This document shows positions 15,714 through 28,663 of a stretch of 64,000 nucleotides of DNA, piece by piece. The stretch's first letter is position 1, and each line of letters opens with the position of its first letter. The translations under genes and the position numbers were made by a program. The stretch covers positions 26,404,872-26,468,871 of the forward strand of contig NC_092269.1 in assembly GCF_036320965.1 (NCBI RefSeq), in the 5' to 3' direction. Below the pieces are notes generated by a model. That model worked only from the letters and a program-made list of their open reading frames with translations, was not told where the DNA came from and ran no database searches. This DNA is from Panulirus ornatus (Eukaryota; Arthropoda; Malacostraca; Decapoda; Palinuridae).

Positions 15714-18319
15714 GTTTTTTTTGCTTTGTCGCTGTCTCCCGCGTCTGCGAGGTAGCGCAAGGAAACAGACGAAAGAAATGGCCCAACCCACCCCCATACA
15801 CATGTATATACATACGTCAACACACGAAAATATACATACCTACACAGCTTTCCATGGTTTACCCCAGACGCTTCACATACCCTGATTCAATCCACTGACA
15901 GCACGTCAACCCCGGTATACCACATCGATCCAATTCACTCTATTCCTTGCCCTCCTTTCAACCTCCTGCATGTTCAGGCCCCGATCACACAAAATCTTTT
16001 TCACTCCATCTTTCCACCTCCAATTTGGTCTCCCACTTCTCGTTCCCTCCACGTCCGACACATATATCCTCTTGGTCAATCTCTCCTCACTCATTCTCTC
16101 CATGTGCCAAAGACATTTCAAAACACCCTCTTCTGCTCTCTCAACCAAGCTCTTTTTATTTCTACACATCTCTCTTACCCTTATGTTACTTACTCGATCA
16201 AACCACCTCACACCACACATTGTCCTCAAACATCTCATTTCCAGCACATCCACCCTCCTGCGCACAACTCTATCCATAGCCCACGCCTCGCAACCATACA
16301 ACATTGTTGGAACCACTATTCCTTCAAACATACCCATTTTTGCTTTCCGAGATAATGTTCTCGACTTCCACACATTCTTCAAGGCTCCCAGGATTTTCGA
16401 CCCCTCCCCCACCCTATGATCCACTTCCGCTTCCATGGTTCCATCCGCTGCCAGATCCACTCCCAGATATCTAAAACACTTTACTTCCTCCAGTTTTTCT
16501 CCATTCAAACTTACCTCCCAATTGACTTGACCCTCAACCCAACTGAACCTAATAACATTGCTCTTATTCACATTTACTCTTAACTTTCTTCTTTCACACA
16601 CTTTACCAAACTCAGTCACCAGCTTCTGCAGTTTCTCACATGAATCAGCCACCAGCGCTGTATCATCAGCGAACAACAACTGACTCACTTCTCAACCTCT
16701 CTCATCCCCAACAGACTTCATACTTGCCACTCTTTGCAAAACTCTTGCATTCACCTCCGTAACAACCACATCCATAAACAAATTAAACAACCATGGAGAC
16801 ATCACACACCCCTGCCGCAAACCTACATTCACTGAGAACCAATCACTTTCCTCTCTTCCTACACGTACACATGCCTTACATCCTCGATAAAAACTTTTCA
16901 CTGCTTCTAACAACTTGCCTCCCACACCATATATTCTTAATACCTTCCACAGAGCATCTCTATCAACTCTATCATATGCCTTCTCCAGATCCATAAATGC
17001 TACATACAAATCCATTTGCTTTTCTAAGTATTTCTCACATACATTCTTCAAAGCAAACACCTGATACACACATCCTCTACCACTTCTGAAACCACACTGC
17101 TCTTCCCCAATCTGATGCTCTGTACATGCCTTCACCCTCTCAATCAATACCCTCACATATAATTTACTAGGAATACTCAACAAACTTATGCCTCTGTAAT
17201 TTGAGCGCTCGCTCTTATCCCCTATGCCTTTTTACAATGGCACTATGCACGCATTCCGCCAATCCTCAGGCACCTCACCATGAGTCATACATACATTAAA
17301 TAACTTTACCAACCAGTCAATAATACAGTCACCCCCTTTTTTAATAAATTCCACTGCAATACCATCCAAACCTGCTGCCTTGCCGGCTTTCATCTTCCAC
17401 AAAGCTTTTACTACCTCTTCTCTGTTTACCATATCATTTTCCCCAACCCTCTCACTTTGCACACCACCTCGACCAAAACACCCTATATCTGCCACTCTAT
17501 TATCAAACCCATTCAACAAACCTTCAAAATACTCACTCCATCTCCTTCTCACATCACCACTACTTGTTATCACCTCCCCATTTGCGCCCTTCACTGAAGT
17601 TCCCATTTGCTCCCTTGTCTTACGCACTTTATTTACCTCCTTCCACAACATCTTTTTATTCTCCCTAAAATTTAGTGATACTCTCTCACCCCAACTCTCA
17701 TTTGCCCTCTTTTTCACCTCTTGCACCTTTCTCTTGACCTCCTGTCTCTTTCTTTTATACATCTCCCACTCAATTGCATTTTTTCCCTGCAAAAATCGTC
17801 CAAATGCCTCTCCCTTCTCTTTCACTAATAATCTTACTTCTTCATCCCACCACTCACTACCCTTTCTAATCAACCCACCTCCCACTCTTCTCATGCCACA
17901 AGCATCTTTTGCGCACTCCATCACTGATTCCCTAAATACATCCCATTCCTCCCCCACTCCCCTTACTTCCATTGTTCTCACCTTTTTCCATTCTGTACTC
18001 AGTCTCTCCTGGTACTTCCTCACACAGGTCTCCTTCCCAAGCTCACTTACTCTCACCACCCTCTTCACCTCAATATTCACTCTTCTTTTCTGAAAACCCA
18101 TACAAATCTTCACCTTAGCCTCCACAAGATAATGATCAGACATCCCTCCAGTTGCACCTCTCAGCACATTAACATCCAAAAGTCTCTCTTTCGCGCGCCT
18201 GTCAATTAACACGTAATCCAATAACGCTCTCCGGCCATCTCTCCTGCTTACATACGTATTCTTATGTATATCTCGCTTTTTAAACCAGGTATTCCCAATC
18301 ACCAGTCCTTTTTCAGCAC
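15711..18319 (-). mobile_element. RTE-like LINE, 3' segment of a 5'-inverted insertion, short 3' UTR
   Basis: The hairpin is at 15,728-15,756, followed by the short UTR and TGA at about 15,906. The RT is broken at about 16,690 (DERG*, from a change in ERAWEVSQ) and at about 17,185-17,235 (YKGIGDKS becomes a stop). Upstream, ATG-like 18,302 opens 356 intact codons covering the endonuclease C-terminus (RALLDYVLIDRRAKERL, GGMSDHYLVEAKV) and linker. The element stops at GTGCTGAAAAAGGACTGG (codon about 194). The missing 5' part lies immediately to the right in the opposite orientation. Confidence 0.9.
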
Positions 18320-18882
18320 GCGGGGAGTGCTCATCCTCCTCGAAGGCTCAGACTGGGGTGTCTAAATGTGTGTGGATGTAACCAAGATGTGAAAAAAGGA
18401 GAGATAGGTAGTATGTTTGAGGAAAGGAACCTGGATGTTTTGGCTCTGAGTGAAACGAAGCTCAAAGGTAAAGGGGAAGAGTGTTTTGGGAATGGCTTGG
18501 GAGTAAAGTCACTGGTTAGTGAGAGGACAAGAGAAAGGGAAGGAGTAGCAGTACTCCTGAAACAGGAGTTGTGGGAGTATGTGATAGAATGTAAGAAAGT
18601 AAATTCTCGATTAATATGGGTAAAACTGAAAGTTGATGGAGAGAGATGGGTGATTATTGGTGTATATGCACCTGGGCATGAGAAGAAGGATCATGAGAGG
18701 CAAGTGTTTTGGGAGCAGCTGAATGAGTGTGTTAGTGGTTTTGATGCACGAGACCGGGTTATAGTGATGGGTGATTTGAACGCAAAGGTGAATAATGTGG
18801 CAGTTGAGGGAATAATTGGTATACATGGGGTGTTCACTGTTGTAAATGGAAATGGTGAAGAGCTTTTAGATTTATGTGCTGA

Positions 18883-18886
<4 letters not shown>
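18317..18886 (+). mobile_element. RTE-like LINE, inverted 5' segment (endonuclease N-terminal half)
   Basis: The piece is open from [20 protein letters not shown] through LALSETK, GVYAPGHEK and VMGDLNAKV to DLCAEK, where it meets (TA)n at 18,887. It covers codons about 8-197; the minus-strand copy to its left starts at codon about 194. The two pieces share the bases CAC at the junction (18,317-18,319) and together make one complete ORF with its 5' part flipped. This is the layout of a twin-primed insertion. Confidence 0.88.

Positions 18887-18923
<37 letters not shown>
18887..18923. repeat. (TA)n between the inverted segment and the next LINE tail
   Basis: About 18 TA units. Confidence 0.93.
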
Positions 18924-18927
<4 letters not shown>

Positions 18928-19944
18928 TTTATTTTATTTATTTTGCTTTGTCGCTCTCTCCCGCGTTTGCGAGGTAGCGCAAGGAAACAGACGAAAGAAA
19001 TGGCCCAACCCACCCCCATACACAATGTATATACATACACGTCTACATACGCAAATATACATACCTATACATCTCAATGTACACATATATATACACACAC
19101 AGACACATACGTATATACCCATGCACACAATTCACACTGTCTGCCTTTATTCATGTCCATCGCCACCTCGCCACACACGGAAATACCATCCCCCTCCCCC
19201 CTCATGTGTGCGAGGTAGCACTAGGAAAAGACAACAAAGGCCCCATTCGTTCACACTCAGTCTCTAGCTGTCATGCAATAATGCCCGAAACCACAGCTCC
19301 CTTTCCACGTCCAGTCCCCACACAACTTTCCATGGTTTACCCCAGACGCTTCACATGCCCTGATTCAATCCACTGACAGCACGTCAACCCTGGTATACCA
19401 CATCGATCCAATTCACTCTATTCCTTGCCCTCCTTTCACCCTCCTGCATGTTCAGGCCCCGATCACTCAAAATCTTTTTCACTCCATCTTTCCACCTCCA
19501 ATTTGGTCTCCCACTTCTCCTCATTCCCTCCACGTCCGAGACATATATCCTCTTGGTCAATCTTTCCTCACTCATTCTCTCCATGTGCCCAAACCATTTC
19601 AAAACACCCTCTTCTGCTCTCTCAACCACGCTCTTTTTATTTCCACACATCTCTCTTACCCTTACATTACTTACTCGATCAAACCACCTCACACCACACA
19701 TTGTCCTCAAACTTCTCATTTCCAGCACATCCACCCTCCTGCGCACAACTCTATCCATAGCGCACGCCTCGCAGCCATACAACATTGTTGGAACCACTAC
19801 TCCTTCAAACATACCCATTTTTGCTTTCCGAGATAATGTTCTCGACTTCCACACATTCTTCAAGGCTCCCAGGATTTTTGCCCCCTCCCCCACCATATGA
19901 TTAACTTCCGCTTCCATGGTTTCATCCGCTGTCAGATCCACTCC

Positions 19945-19947
<3 letters not shown>
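18924..19947 (-). mobile_element. RTE-like LINE, 3' third, long 3' UTR with TGA terminus
   Basis: Hairpin at about 18,950-18,980 and long 3' UTR to about 19,380. An open frame of 187 codons from 19,947 ([20 protein letters not shown]) runs through LYGCEACAMDR (W-to-C) to VVYQG and TGA. The 5' breakpoint at RYLGVDL meets (TA)n. Together with 7,103-10,620 it shows that the TGA terminus arose before the 3' UTR shortening. Confidence 0.88.

Positions 19948-20017
<70 letters not shown>
19948..20017. repeat. (TA)n between a LINE and family B
   Basis: About 35 TA units. Confidence 0.95.
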
Positions 20018-20019
<2 letters not shown>

Positions 20020-20163
20020 TTTCTTTCATACTATTTGCTATTTCCCGCGATAGCGAGGTAGCGTTAAGAACAGAGGACTGGGCCTTTGAGGGAATATCCT
20101 CACCTGGACCTCTTCTCTGTTACTTCTTTTGGAAAATTAAAAAAAAAAAAAAAAAAAAAAAAA
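20018..20163 (-). mobile_element. Family B, 3' half
   Basis: The minus strand reads up to the A/T-rich spot in the middle of the element, where a T-run (A-run of about 26 on plus, 20,138-20,163) replaces the 5' half. The hairpin region (TATCGCGGGAAATAGCAAA) is diverged from other copies. Confidence 0.75.
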
Positions 20164-20847
20164 TTGAAGTCATAATTTTTCCTGCATACACACCAGAGTA
20201 GCAATATGATAGTATAGTATTTCCCAAAATACTTCGTTCACTACCACCTAGTCAGGTGCCAAACACCTAACTACAGCACTAAACATATATTTTGAAAGGA
20301 CTGAAGCATGTGCAGTATATGTAAAGAGCGAGGGTTGACTTCCATAGGATACCAAAGCCAGTCAACTGACTGCCTGCCTGTATTGAAGTTTCAACTTTGT
20401 ACATATGCCAGTTTATACATTTTTAAGGTTAATTTGGGCTTTTATTGTATAAATAAAAAGCTGATAGGAAAATGTGAAAACATAAAATGTAAGTAAGATA
20501 AATGTGTTGAGATGGGTAAACATACTGCGTAAGGAACAATTTTATTCAAATTTCTTCATTATAATTAACAGCATTTTTTATGCATGTATTAAGAGTACAT
20601 TGGAAAATCAGGAATTAACTTGCTAATTTGCTCTATATTAAAATATAATAACCGGGATCATGTAGATGTTGGGACAAAGTGAACCTTAGTTGTCCAGGTC
20701 AAATTATACAATGCTAATCAAACTTTTTAAACATTGATGGTAAAAAACAGATGACTAGTTAAATAACAACCTTTTGTATTCTTTATGTTATGGTCACAAG
20801 AAAAACTGTGAAAATAGGTTTGTCACTTCAGTAATGGTTATTGTCAT

Positions 20848-20852
<5 letters not shown>
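20164..20852. other. Non-repetitive AT-rich island
   Basis: No LINE, SINE or coding signature; a 62-codon frame at 20,308 has no recognisable features. It is one of the few single-copy-looking stretches in the first 27 kb and would suit PCR anchoring of the locus. Confidence 0.5.

Positions 20853-20889
<37 letters not shown>
20853..20889. repeat. (TA)n at a LINE 5' breakpoint
   Basis: About 18 TA units between unique DNA and the LINE starting inside motif A (DRVDRDALW). Confidence 0.93.
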
Positions 20890-20892
<3 letters not shown>

Positions 20893-22150
20893 AGAGTTGA
20901 TAGAGATGCTCTGTGGAAGGTATTAAGAATATATGGTGTGGGAGGCAAGTTGTTAGAAGCAGTGAAAAGTTTTTATCGAGGATGTAAGGCATGTGTACGT
21001 GTAGGAAGAGAGGAAAGTGATTGGTTCTCAGTGAATGTAGGTTTGCGGCAGGGGTGTGTGATGTCTCCATGGTTTGTGGATGGGGTTGTTAGGGAGGTGA
21101 ATGCAAGAGTTTTGGAAAGAGGGGCAAGTATGAAGTCTGTTGGGGATGAGAGAGCTTGGGAAGTGAGTCAGTTGTTGTTCGCTGATGATACAGCGCTGGT
21201 GGCTGATTCATGTGAGAAACTGCAGAAGCTGGTGACTGAGTTTGGTAAAGTGTGTGAAAGAAGAAAGTTAAGAGTAAATGTGAATAAGAGCAAGGATATT
21301 AGGTACAGTATGGTTGAGGGTCAAGTCAATTGGGAGGTGAGTTTGAATGGAGAAAAACTGGAGGAAGTGAAGTGTTTTAGATATCTGGGAGTGGATCTGG
21401 CAGCGGATGGAACCATGGAAGCGGAAGTGGATCATAGGGTGGGGGAGGGGGCGAAAATTCTGGGAGCCTTGAAGAATGTGTGGAAGTCGAGAACATTATG
21501 TCGTAAAGCAAAAATGGGTATGTTTGAAGGAATAGTGGTTCCAGCAATGTTGTATGGTTGCGAGGCGTGGGCTATGGATAGAGTTGTGCGCAGGAGGATG
21601 GATGTGCTGGAAATGAGATGTTTGAGGACAATGTGTGGTGTGAGGTGGTTTGATCGAGTAAGTAACGTAAGGGTAAGAGAGATGTGTGGAAATAAAAAGA
21701 GCGTGGTTGAGAGAGCAGAAGATGGTGTTTTGAAATGGTTCGGGCACATGGAGAGAATGAGTGAGGAAAGATTGACCAAGAGGATATATGTGTCGGAGGT
21801 GGAGGGAACGAGGAGAAGAGGGAGACCAAATTGGAGGTGGAAAGATGGAGTGAAAAAGATTTTGTGTGATCGGGGCCTGAACATGCAGGAGGGTGAAAGG
21901 AGGGCAAGGAATAGAGTGAATTAGAGCGATGTGGTATACCGGGGTTGACGTGCTGTCAGTGGATTGAATCAAGGCATGTGAAGCGTCTGGAGTAAACCAT
22001 GGAAAGCTGTGTAGGTATGTATATTTGTGTGTGTGGACGTATGTATATACATGTGTATGGGGGTGGTTTGGGCCATCTCTTTCGTCTGTTTCCTTGCGCT
22101 ACCTCGCAAACGCGGGAGACAGCGACAAAGCAAAAAAAAATAAAAAAAAA
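20889..22150 (+). mobile_element. RTE-like LINE, 5'-truncated at RT motif A, short 3' UTR
   Basis: Begins at [20 protein letters not shown]. An 18-base loss in motif B (SPWFVDGVV instead of [13 protein letters not shown]) removes LFNLFM. The frame is otherwise open to a W-to-TAG at 21,924 (RVN*), about 10 codons before the usual end. Short 3' UTR, hairpin at about 22,100-22,127, A-rich tail, then (TA)n. Confidence 0.9.
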
Positions 22151-23571
<1,421 letters not shown>

Positions 23572-23576
23572 TATAC

Positions 23577-23690
23577 CTCTAGATGGATAGGTATGTATAT
23601 TTTGCGGGTATGGACGTGTATGTATATACATGTGTATTTGGGTGGGTTGGGCCATTCTTTCGGTGTTTCCTTGCGCTGCCTCGCTAACGC
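23577..23690 (+). mobile_element. LINE 3' UTR fragment in tandem with the previous copy
   Basis: Repeats the distal 3' UTR (GATGGATAGGTATGTATATT through GGTTGGGCCATTC to CGCTGCCTCGCTAACGC), then stops half-way through the hairpin and joins LINE ORF sequence at 23,691. Confidence 0.8.
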
Positions 23691-26600
23691 TAACCAAGAT
23701 GAGAAAAATGGAGAGATAGGTAGTATGTTTGAGGAAAGGAACCTGGATGTTTTGGCTCTGAGTGAAACAAAGCTCATGGGTAAAGGGGAAAAGTGGTTTG
23801 GCAATGTCTTGGGAGTAAAGACAGGGGTTAGTGAGAAGACAAGAGCAAGGGAAGGAGTACCACTAATCCTGAAACAGGAGTGGTGGGAGTATGTGATAGA
23901 GTGTAAGTAAGTAAATTCCAGATTGATATGGGTAAAACTGAAAGTTGATGGAAAGAGATGGATGATTATTGGTGCATATGCACCTGGGCATGAGAAGAAA
24001 GATCATGCGAGGCAAGTGTTTTGGAAGCAGTTGAATGAGTGTGTTAGTGGTTTTGATGCACAAGACCGGGTGATAGTGATGGTGATTTGAATGCAAAGGT
24101 GATAAATGTGGCAGTTGAGGGAATAATTTGTAAATGGAAATGGTGAAGAGCTTGTAGATTTATGTGCTGAAAAAGACTGGTGATTGGGAATACCTGGCTT
24201 AAAAAGCGAGATATACATAAGTATACGTATGTAAGTAGGAGAGATGGCCAGAGAGCGTTATTGGATTACGTGTTAATTTATAGGCGCGCGAAAGAGAGAC
24301 TTTTGGATGTTAATGTGCTGAGAGGTGCAATTGGAGGGGTGTCTGATCATTATCTTGTGGAGGCGAAGGTGAAGATTTGTGGGGGTTTTCAGAAAAGAAG
24401 AGAGAATGTTGGGGCGAAGAGAGTGGTGAGAGTAAGTGAGCTTGGGAAGGAGGCTTGTGTGAGGAGTACCAGGAGAGACTGAGTACAAAATGGAAAAAGG
24501 TGAGAACAAAGGAGATAAGGGGAGTGGTGGAGGAATGGGATGTATTTAGGGAATCAGTGATGGCTTGCGCAAAAGATGCTTGTGGCATGAGAAGCGTGGG
24601 AGGTGGGTTGACTAGAAAGGGTAGTGAGTGGTGGGATGAAGAAGTAAGATTATTAGTGAAAGAGAAGAGAGAGCCATTTGGACGAGTTTTGCAGGGAAAG
24701 AATGCAAATGAGTGGGATATGTATAAAAGAAAGAGGCAGGAGGTCAAGAGAAAGGTGCAAGAGTTGAAAAAGAGGGCAAATGAGAGTTGGGGTGAGAGAG
24801 TATCATTAGATTTTAGGGAGGGTAAAAAGATGTTGTGGAAGGAGGTAAATAAAGTGCATAAGACGAGGGAGCAAATGGAAACTTCAGTGAAGGGGGCTAA
24901 TGGGGAGGTGATAACAAGTAGTGGTGATGTGAGAAGGAGATGGAGTGAGTATTTTGAAGGTTTGTTGAATATGTTTGATGATAGAGTGGCAGATATAAGG
25001 TGTTTCGGTCGAGGTGGTGTGCAAAGTGAGAGGGTTAGGGAAAATGATTTTGTAAATAGAGAAGAGGTGGTAAAGCTTTCCGGAAGATAAAAGCCGGCAA
25101 GGCAGCAGGTTTGGATGGTACTAGCAGTGGAATTTATTAAAAAAGGGGGTGACTGTATTATTGACTGGTTGGTAAGGTTATTTAATGAATGTATGATTCA
25201 TGGTGAGGTGCCTGAGGATTGGCGGAATGCTTGCATAGTGCCATTGCACAAAGGCAAAGGTGATAAGAGTCAGTGCTCGAATGACAGAGGTATAAGCTTG
25301 TTGAGTATTCCTAGTAAATTATATGGGAGGGTATCGATTGAGAGGATGAATGCATGTACAGAGCATCAGATTGGGAAGAGCATTGTGGTTTCAGAAGTGG
25401 GAGAGGATGTGTGGATCAGGTGTTTGCTTTGAAGAATGTATGTGAGAAATACTTAGAAAAGCAAATGGATTTGTATGTAGCATTTATGGATCTGGAGAAG
25501 GCATATGATAGAGTTGATAGAGATGCTCTGCGGAAGGTATTAAGAATATATGGTGTGGGAGGCAAGTTGTTAGAAGCAGTGGAAAGTTTTTATCGAGAAT
25601 GTAAGGCATGTGTACATGTAGGAAGAGAGGAAAGTGATTGGTTCTCAGTGAATGTAGGTTTGCGGCAGGGGTGTGTGATGTCTCCATGGTTGTTTAATTT
25701 GTTTATGGATGGGGTTGTTAGGGAGATGAATGCAAGGGTTTTGGATGGATGGGCAAGTATGCAGTCTGTTGTGGATGAAGGAGCTTGAGAAGTGAGTCAG
25801 TTGTTGTTCGCTGATGATACATCGCTGGTGGCTGATTCATGTGAGAAACTGCAGAAGCTGGTGAAGTGTGTGAAAGAAGAAAGTTAAGAGTAAACGTGAG
25901 TAAGAGCAAGTTTTTTAGGTACAGTCGGGTTGAGGGTCAAGTCAATTGGGAGGTAAGTTTGAATGGAGAAAAACTGGAGGAAGTAAAGTGTTTTAGATAT
26001 CTGGGAGTCGATTTGGCAGCGGATGGAAGCATGGAAGCGGAAGTGAATCATAGGGTGTGGGAGGGGGCGAAAATTCTGGTAGCCTTGAAGAATATTTGGA
26101 AGTCGAGAACATTATCTCGGAAAGCAAAAATGGGTATGTTTGAAGGAATAGTGGTTCCAACAATGTTGTATGGTTGCGAGGCGTGGGCTATGGATAGACA
26201 TGCGCAGGAGGGTGGATTTGCTGGAAATGAGATGTTTGAGGACAATGTGTGGTGTGAGGCGGTTTGATCGAGTAAGTAATGTAAGGGTAAGAGAGATGTG
26301 TGGAAATAAAAAGAGTGTGGTTGAGAGAGCAGAAGATGGTGTTTTGAAATGGTTTGGTCACATGGAGAGAATGAGTGAGGGAAGATTGACCAAGAGGATA
26401 TATGTGTCAGAGGTGGAGGGAACGAGGAGAAGTGGGAGACCAAATTGGAGGTGGAAAGATTGAGTGAAAAAGATTTTGAGTGATCGGGGCCTGAACATGC
26501 AGGAGGGTGAAAGGCGTGCAAGGAATAGAGTGAATTGGAACGATGTGGTATACCGGGGTCGACGTGCTGTCAATGGATTGAACCAGGGCATGTGAAGCGT

Positions 26601-27016
26601 CTGGGGTAAACCATGGAAAGTTGTGTAGGGCCTGGATGTGGAAAGGGAGCTGTGGATTCGGTGCATTATTACATGACAGCTAGAGACTGAGTGTGAACGA
26701 ATGGGGCCTTTGTTGTCTTTTGCTAGCGCTACCTCGCACACATGAGTGGGGAGGGGATGTTATTCCATGTGTGGCGAGGTGGCAATGGGAATAAATAAAG
26801 GCAGACAACATGAATTATGTACATGTGTATGTATGTATATGTCTGTGTGTGTATATATATGTGTACACTGAGATGTATAGGTATGTATATTTGCGTGTGT
26901 GGACGTGTATGTATATACATGTGTATGTGGTTAGGTTGGGCCATTCTTTCGTCTGTGTACTTGCGCTACCTCGCTAACGCGGGACACAGCGACAAAGCAA
27001 GATAAATAAATAAATA

Positions 27017-27020
<4 letters not shown>
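23691..27020 (+). mobile_element. RTE-like LINE, nearly full length, long terminus subfamily
   Basis: Starts at codon about 29 (NQDEKNGEIGSMFEERNLDV) and continues to [11 protein letters not shown] then TGA at 26,595. The long 3' UTR ends with the hairpin at about 26,965-26,993 and a TAAATAAATA tail. Breaks: a stop at 23,908 (ECK*), a base loss at about 24,082 in GDLNA, a deletion of about 27 bases near 24,127 (IIC..NGN), a frameshift at 24,467, shifts near 25,070 and 25,115, loss of one base near 25,376, GA-to-stop at 25,788, a deletion near 25,865, a frameshift at about 26,205, and a stop at 26,463. It is inactive in both domains but retains order end to end. Confidence 0.9.

Positions 27021-27085
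<65 letters not shown>
27021..27085. repeat. (TA)n between two convergent LINE 3' UTRs
   Basis: About 32 TA units. Confidence 0.95.
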
Positions 27086-27087
<2 letters not shown>

Positions 27088-27312
27088 TACTTAGCCGCTG
27101 TCTCCTGCGTTAGCGAGGTAGCGCAAGGAAACAGACAAAAAAATGGCCCAACCTATCCACATACACATGTATATGCATACACCCCCACACACGCACATAT
27201 ACATACCTATACATTTCAACTTATACATAAATATACATACACCGACACACACACATATACATATTCACTCTTGCTGTCTCCATTCATTCCCGTCGCCACC
27301 CCGCCATACATT
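27086..27312 (-). mobile_element. LINE 3' UTR fragment, opposite orientation
   Basis: Hairpin (CGCTACCTCGCTAACGCAGG) at about 27,096-27,124 and distal 3' UTR up to GGCGGGGTGGCGACGGGAAT, then truncated in the UTR without any ORF. It makes an inverted tail-to-tail arrangement with the copy on the left and marks the edge of the LINE array before the GPCR exon. Confidence 0.85.
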
Positions 27313-27562
27313 TATATGTAAGTTTCAAATGATCACCGATGAACCTATGACATAATAGCTACTGATCAAAGATTGATACTGAAGGTACGAAGATTACCAA
27401 ACCCCTTACGAAAGTGTCCACTTGGCAGGTCTTTGGATTTTTGAATAGATTAATCTCAGTGGAGATCTAATGATAAGAATCATCGATCAATATCATGGGT
27501 TACTCAGTGATTAGAGTCAGCTCGCGGGAGGATCGGTGACCTGAATCAGGAAAGAAGGTTAC
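27313..27562. other. Intron start 3' of the GPCR exon
   Basis: Downstream of the splice donor on the minus strand. No second exon or transmembrane-encoding frame is visible before the LINE array begins at 27,312. Confidence 0.5.
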
Positions 27563-27931
27563 CTGAAATGGGATGGCGAAGAGGCCTATGATGATGTCGG
27601 CGAGGGCTAGGTTGGCAATGAAGTAGTTGGTGACGGTGTGCATCTTGCGGGAGGTGGCCACGATCCAGATGACTAGGGCGTTCCCCACGACTGCTATGAG
27701 GGAGATCGAGCCATAGAAGAAGGAGAGGAGGACAACGATGCCCGTTGGCACCTGGTACAGCACCGTCCCGTTGGCGTCGGTTTCGGCGCTGACCACCCTC
27801 TCCGTGGCCTCTAAGAGGGAGGAGATGTCGCTAAGGTTCGTCAGGTTGATGTAACTCCAGTCGATGTCTGGGTAAGTGACGGAGAGGTTCTGCAGGAGGA
27901 GGCCGTAAGGGTCCTCATACACTTGGGTCAT
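27563..27931 (-). CDS. First coding exon of a kinin (leucokinin)-receptor-like rhodopsin-family GPCR
   Basis: The ATG at 27931-27929 opens 123 codons that end exactly at CAG|GTAACC (donor GT at 27562-27561), a phase-0 splice donor. Beyond it the frame reads 20 unrelated residues to a stop, as expected of intron. Residues 1-62 form an extracellular N-terminus with four N-glycosylation sequons (N15, N29, N32, N54) and no obvious signal peptide. TM1 spans about 63-91 with the GN pair (GNALVIW, N84). A short basic loop (SRKMHTV) leads into TM2 with NYFIANLALAD (D112) and IIGLFAIPFQ at the splice point. From family knowledge, the NLALADIIIGLFAIPFQ block before a splice point is most like insect and crustacean kinin receptors; RYamide or other neuropeptide receptors are alternatives. 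Remaining TM helices must lie at lower coordinates and I did not find them before the LINE array. GC content and codon use are higher than in the surroundings. Confidence 0.75.
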
Positions 27932-28663
27932 GATGGCCGCTGTGCAGGTCCTCAGAACAGCGGCAGAAGGAAGCGAAGGGTGAGCTTCATCGATCGTTAC
28001 AACGATTCGAAGCAGTTTCGCCGTGGTTATTCTGATTCACTGGAGTATGTAACATTTTTCAAGCATTCAAGCATTCACTCCTCACTAGTCTTCACATATA
28101 ATACTTTTAATACCACCGGTGCATCATGCTTTTGTTCTATGAAGCTATTTTCTTTTGGAGTTAACTAAAGGCTTCAAGGTTAAAAAAAGCAATCGACACA
28201 TCTGACTTAACACAGTGAACCACTTCGGAACAAAACCGTCATTAAAGAGCAGATACAGGCACACAAATCGTCTGGAGCAATATTGCTTAGATCACATTAT
28301 ATTGGCACTGTTTCCTCTCGTAATCACTGGAACTTTTCCCTTCCCGGTGGTGGAAAAAATGAAATAGTATGACTATATATACGAACTCACCGTTTACGTG
28401 TTCACCACATCGCACGGTTTGCGACTTTTCCTTTGAGAACAAGAGAATTTTCGTCCAAACTCTATTTCAACTTCAGCATTTAGAATTAAAATTAAAGTAT
28501 TTTTATATATAATTTTTGTTAGTGCTTTTCCTTTCACAGCCAGACCAAGTTTCAGTGCTTTAAGAAAGTTATTTTTCAAAATTTCTGACTTTGGATGATG
28601 CCTTGCTGGGTCTAAGAACTTCTGGGGGATTTCAGTTTAAATTTCCCGGTGCCTTCTATTTTT
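27932..28663. other. Non-repetitive DNA upstream of the GPCR exon
   Basis: This is the 5' side of the GPCR exon. Reading the minus strand, CTGCACAG lies 8 bases before the ATG and could be a 3' splice site for an upstream 5' UTR exon, but the pyrimidine tract is weak, so this is only a possibility. No TATA box or initiator could be assigned. The rest is AT-rich with no recognised repeat and only short random frames. Confidence 0.3.

Noticed and set aside
17380..18093. Recurrent antisense frames over the LINE (e.g. 237 codons here, also at 9,030, 32,652; 150-codon ones over the RT C-terminus; 67-codon ones over motif B)
   Set aside because: They recur wherever the LINE lies and are the complement of its purine-biased coding strand; conservation follows the sense ORF and no domain is present.
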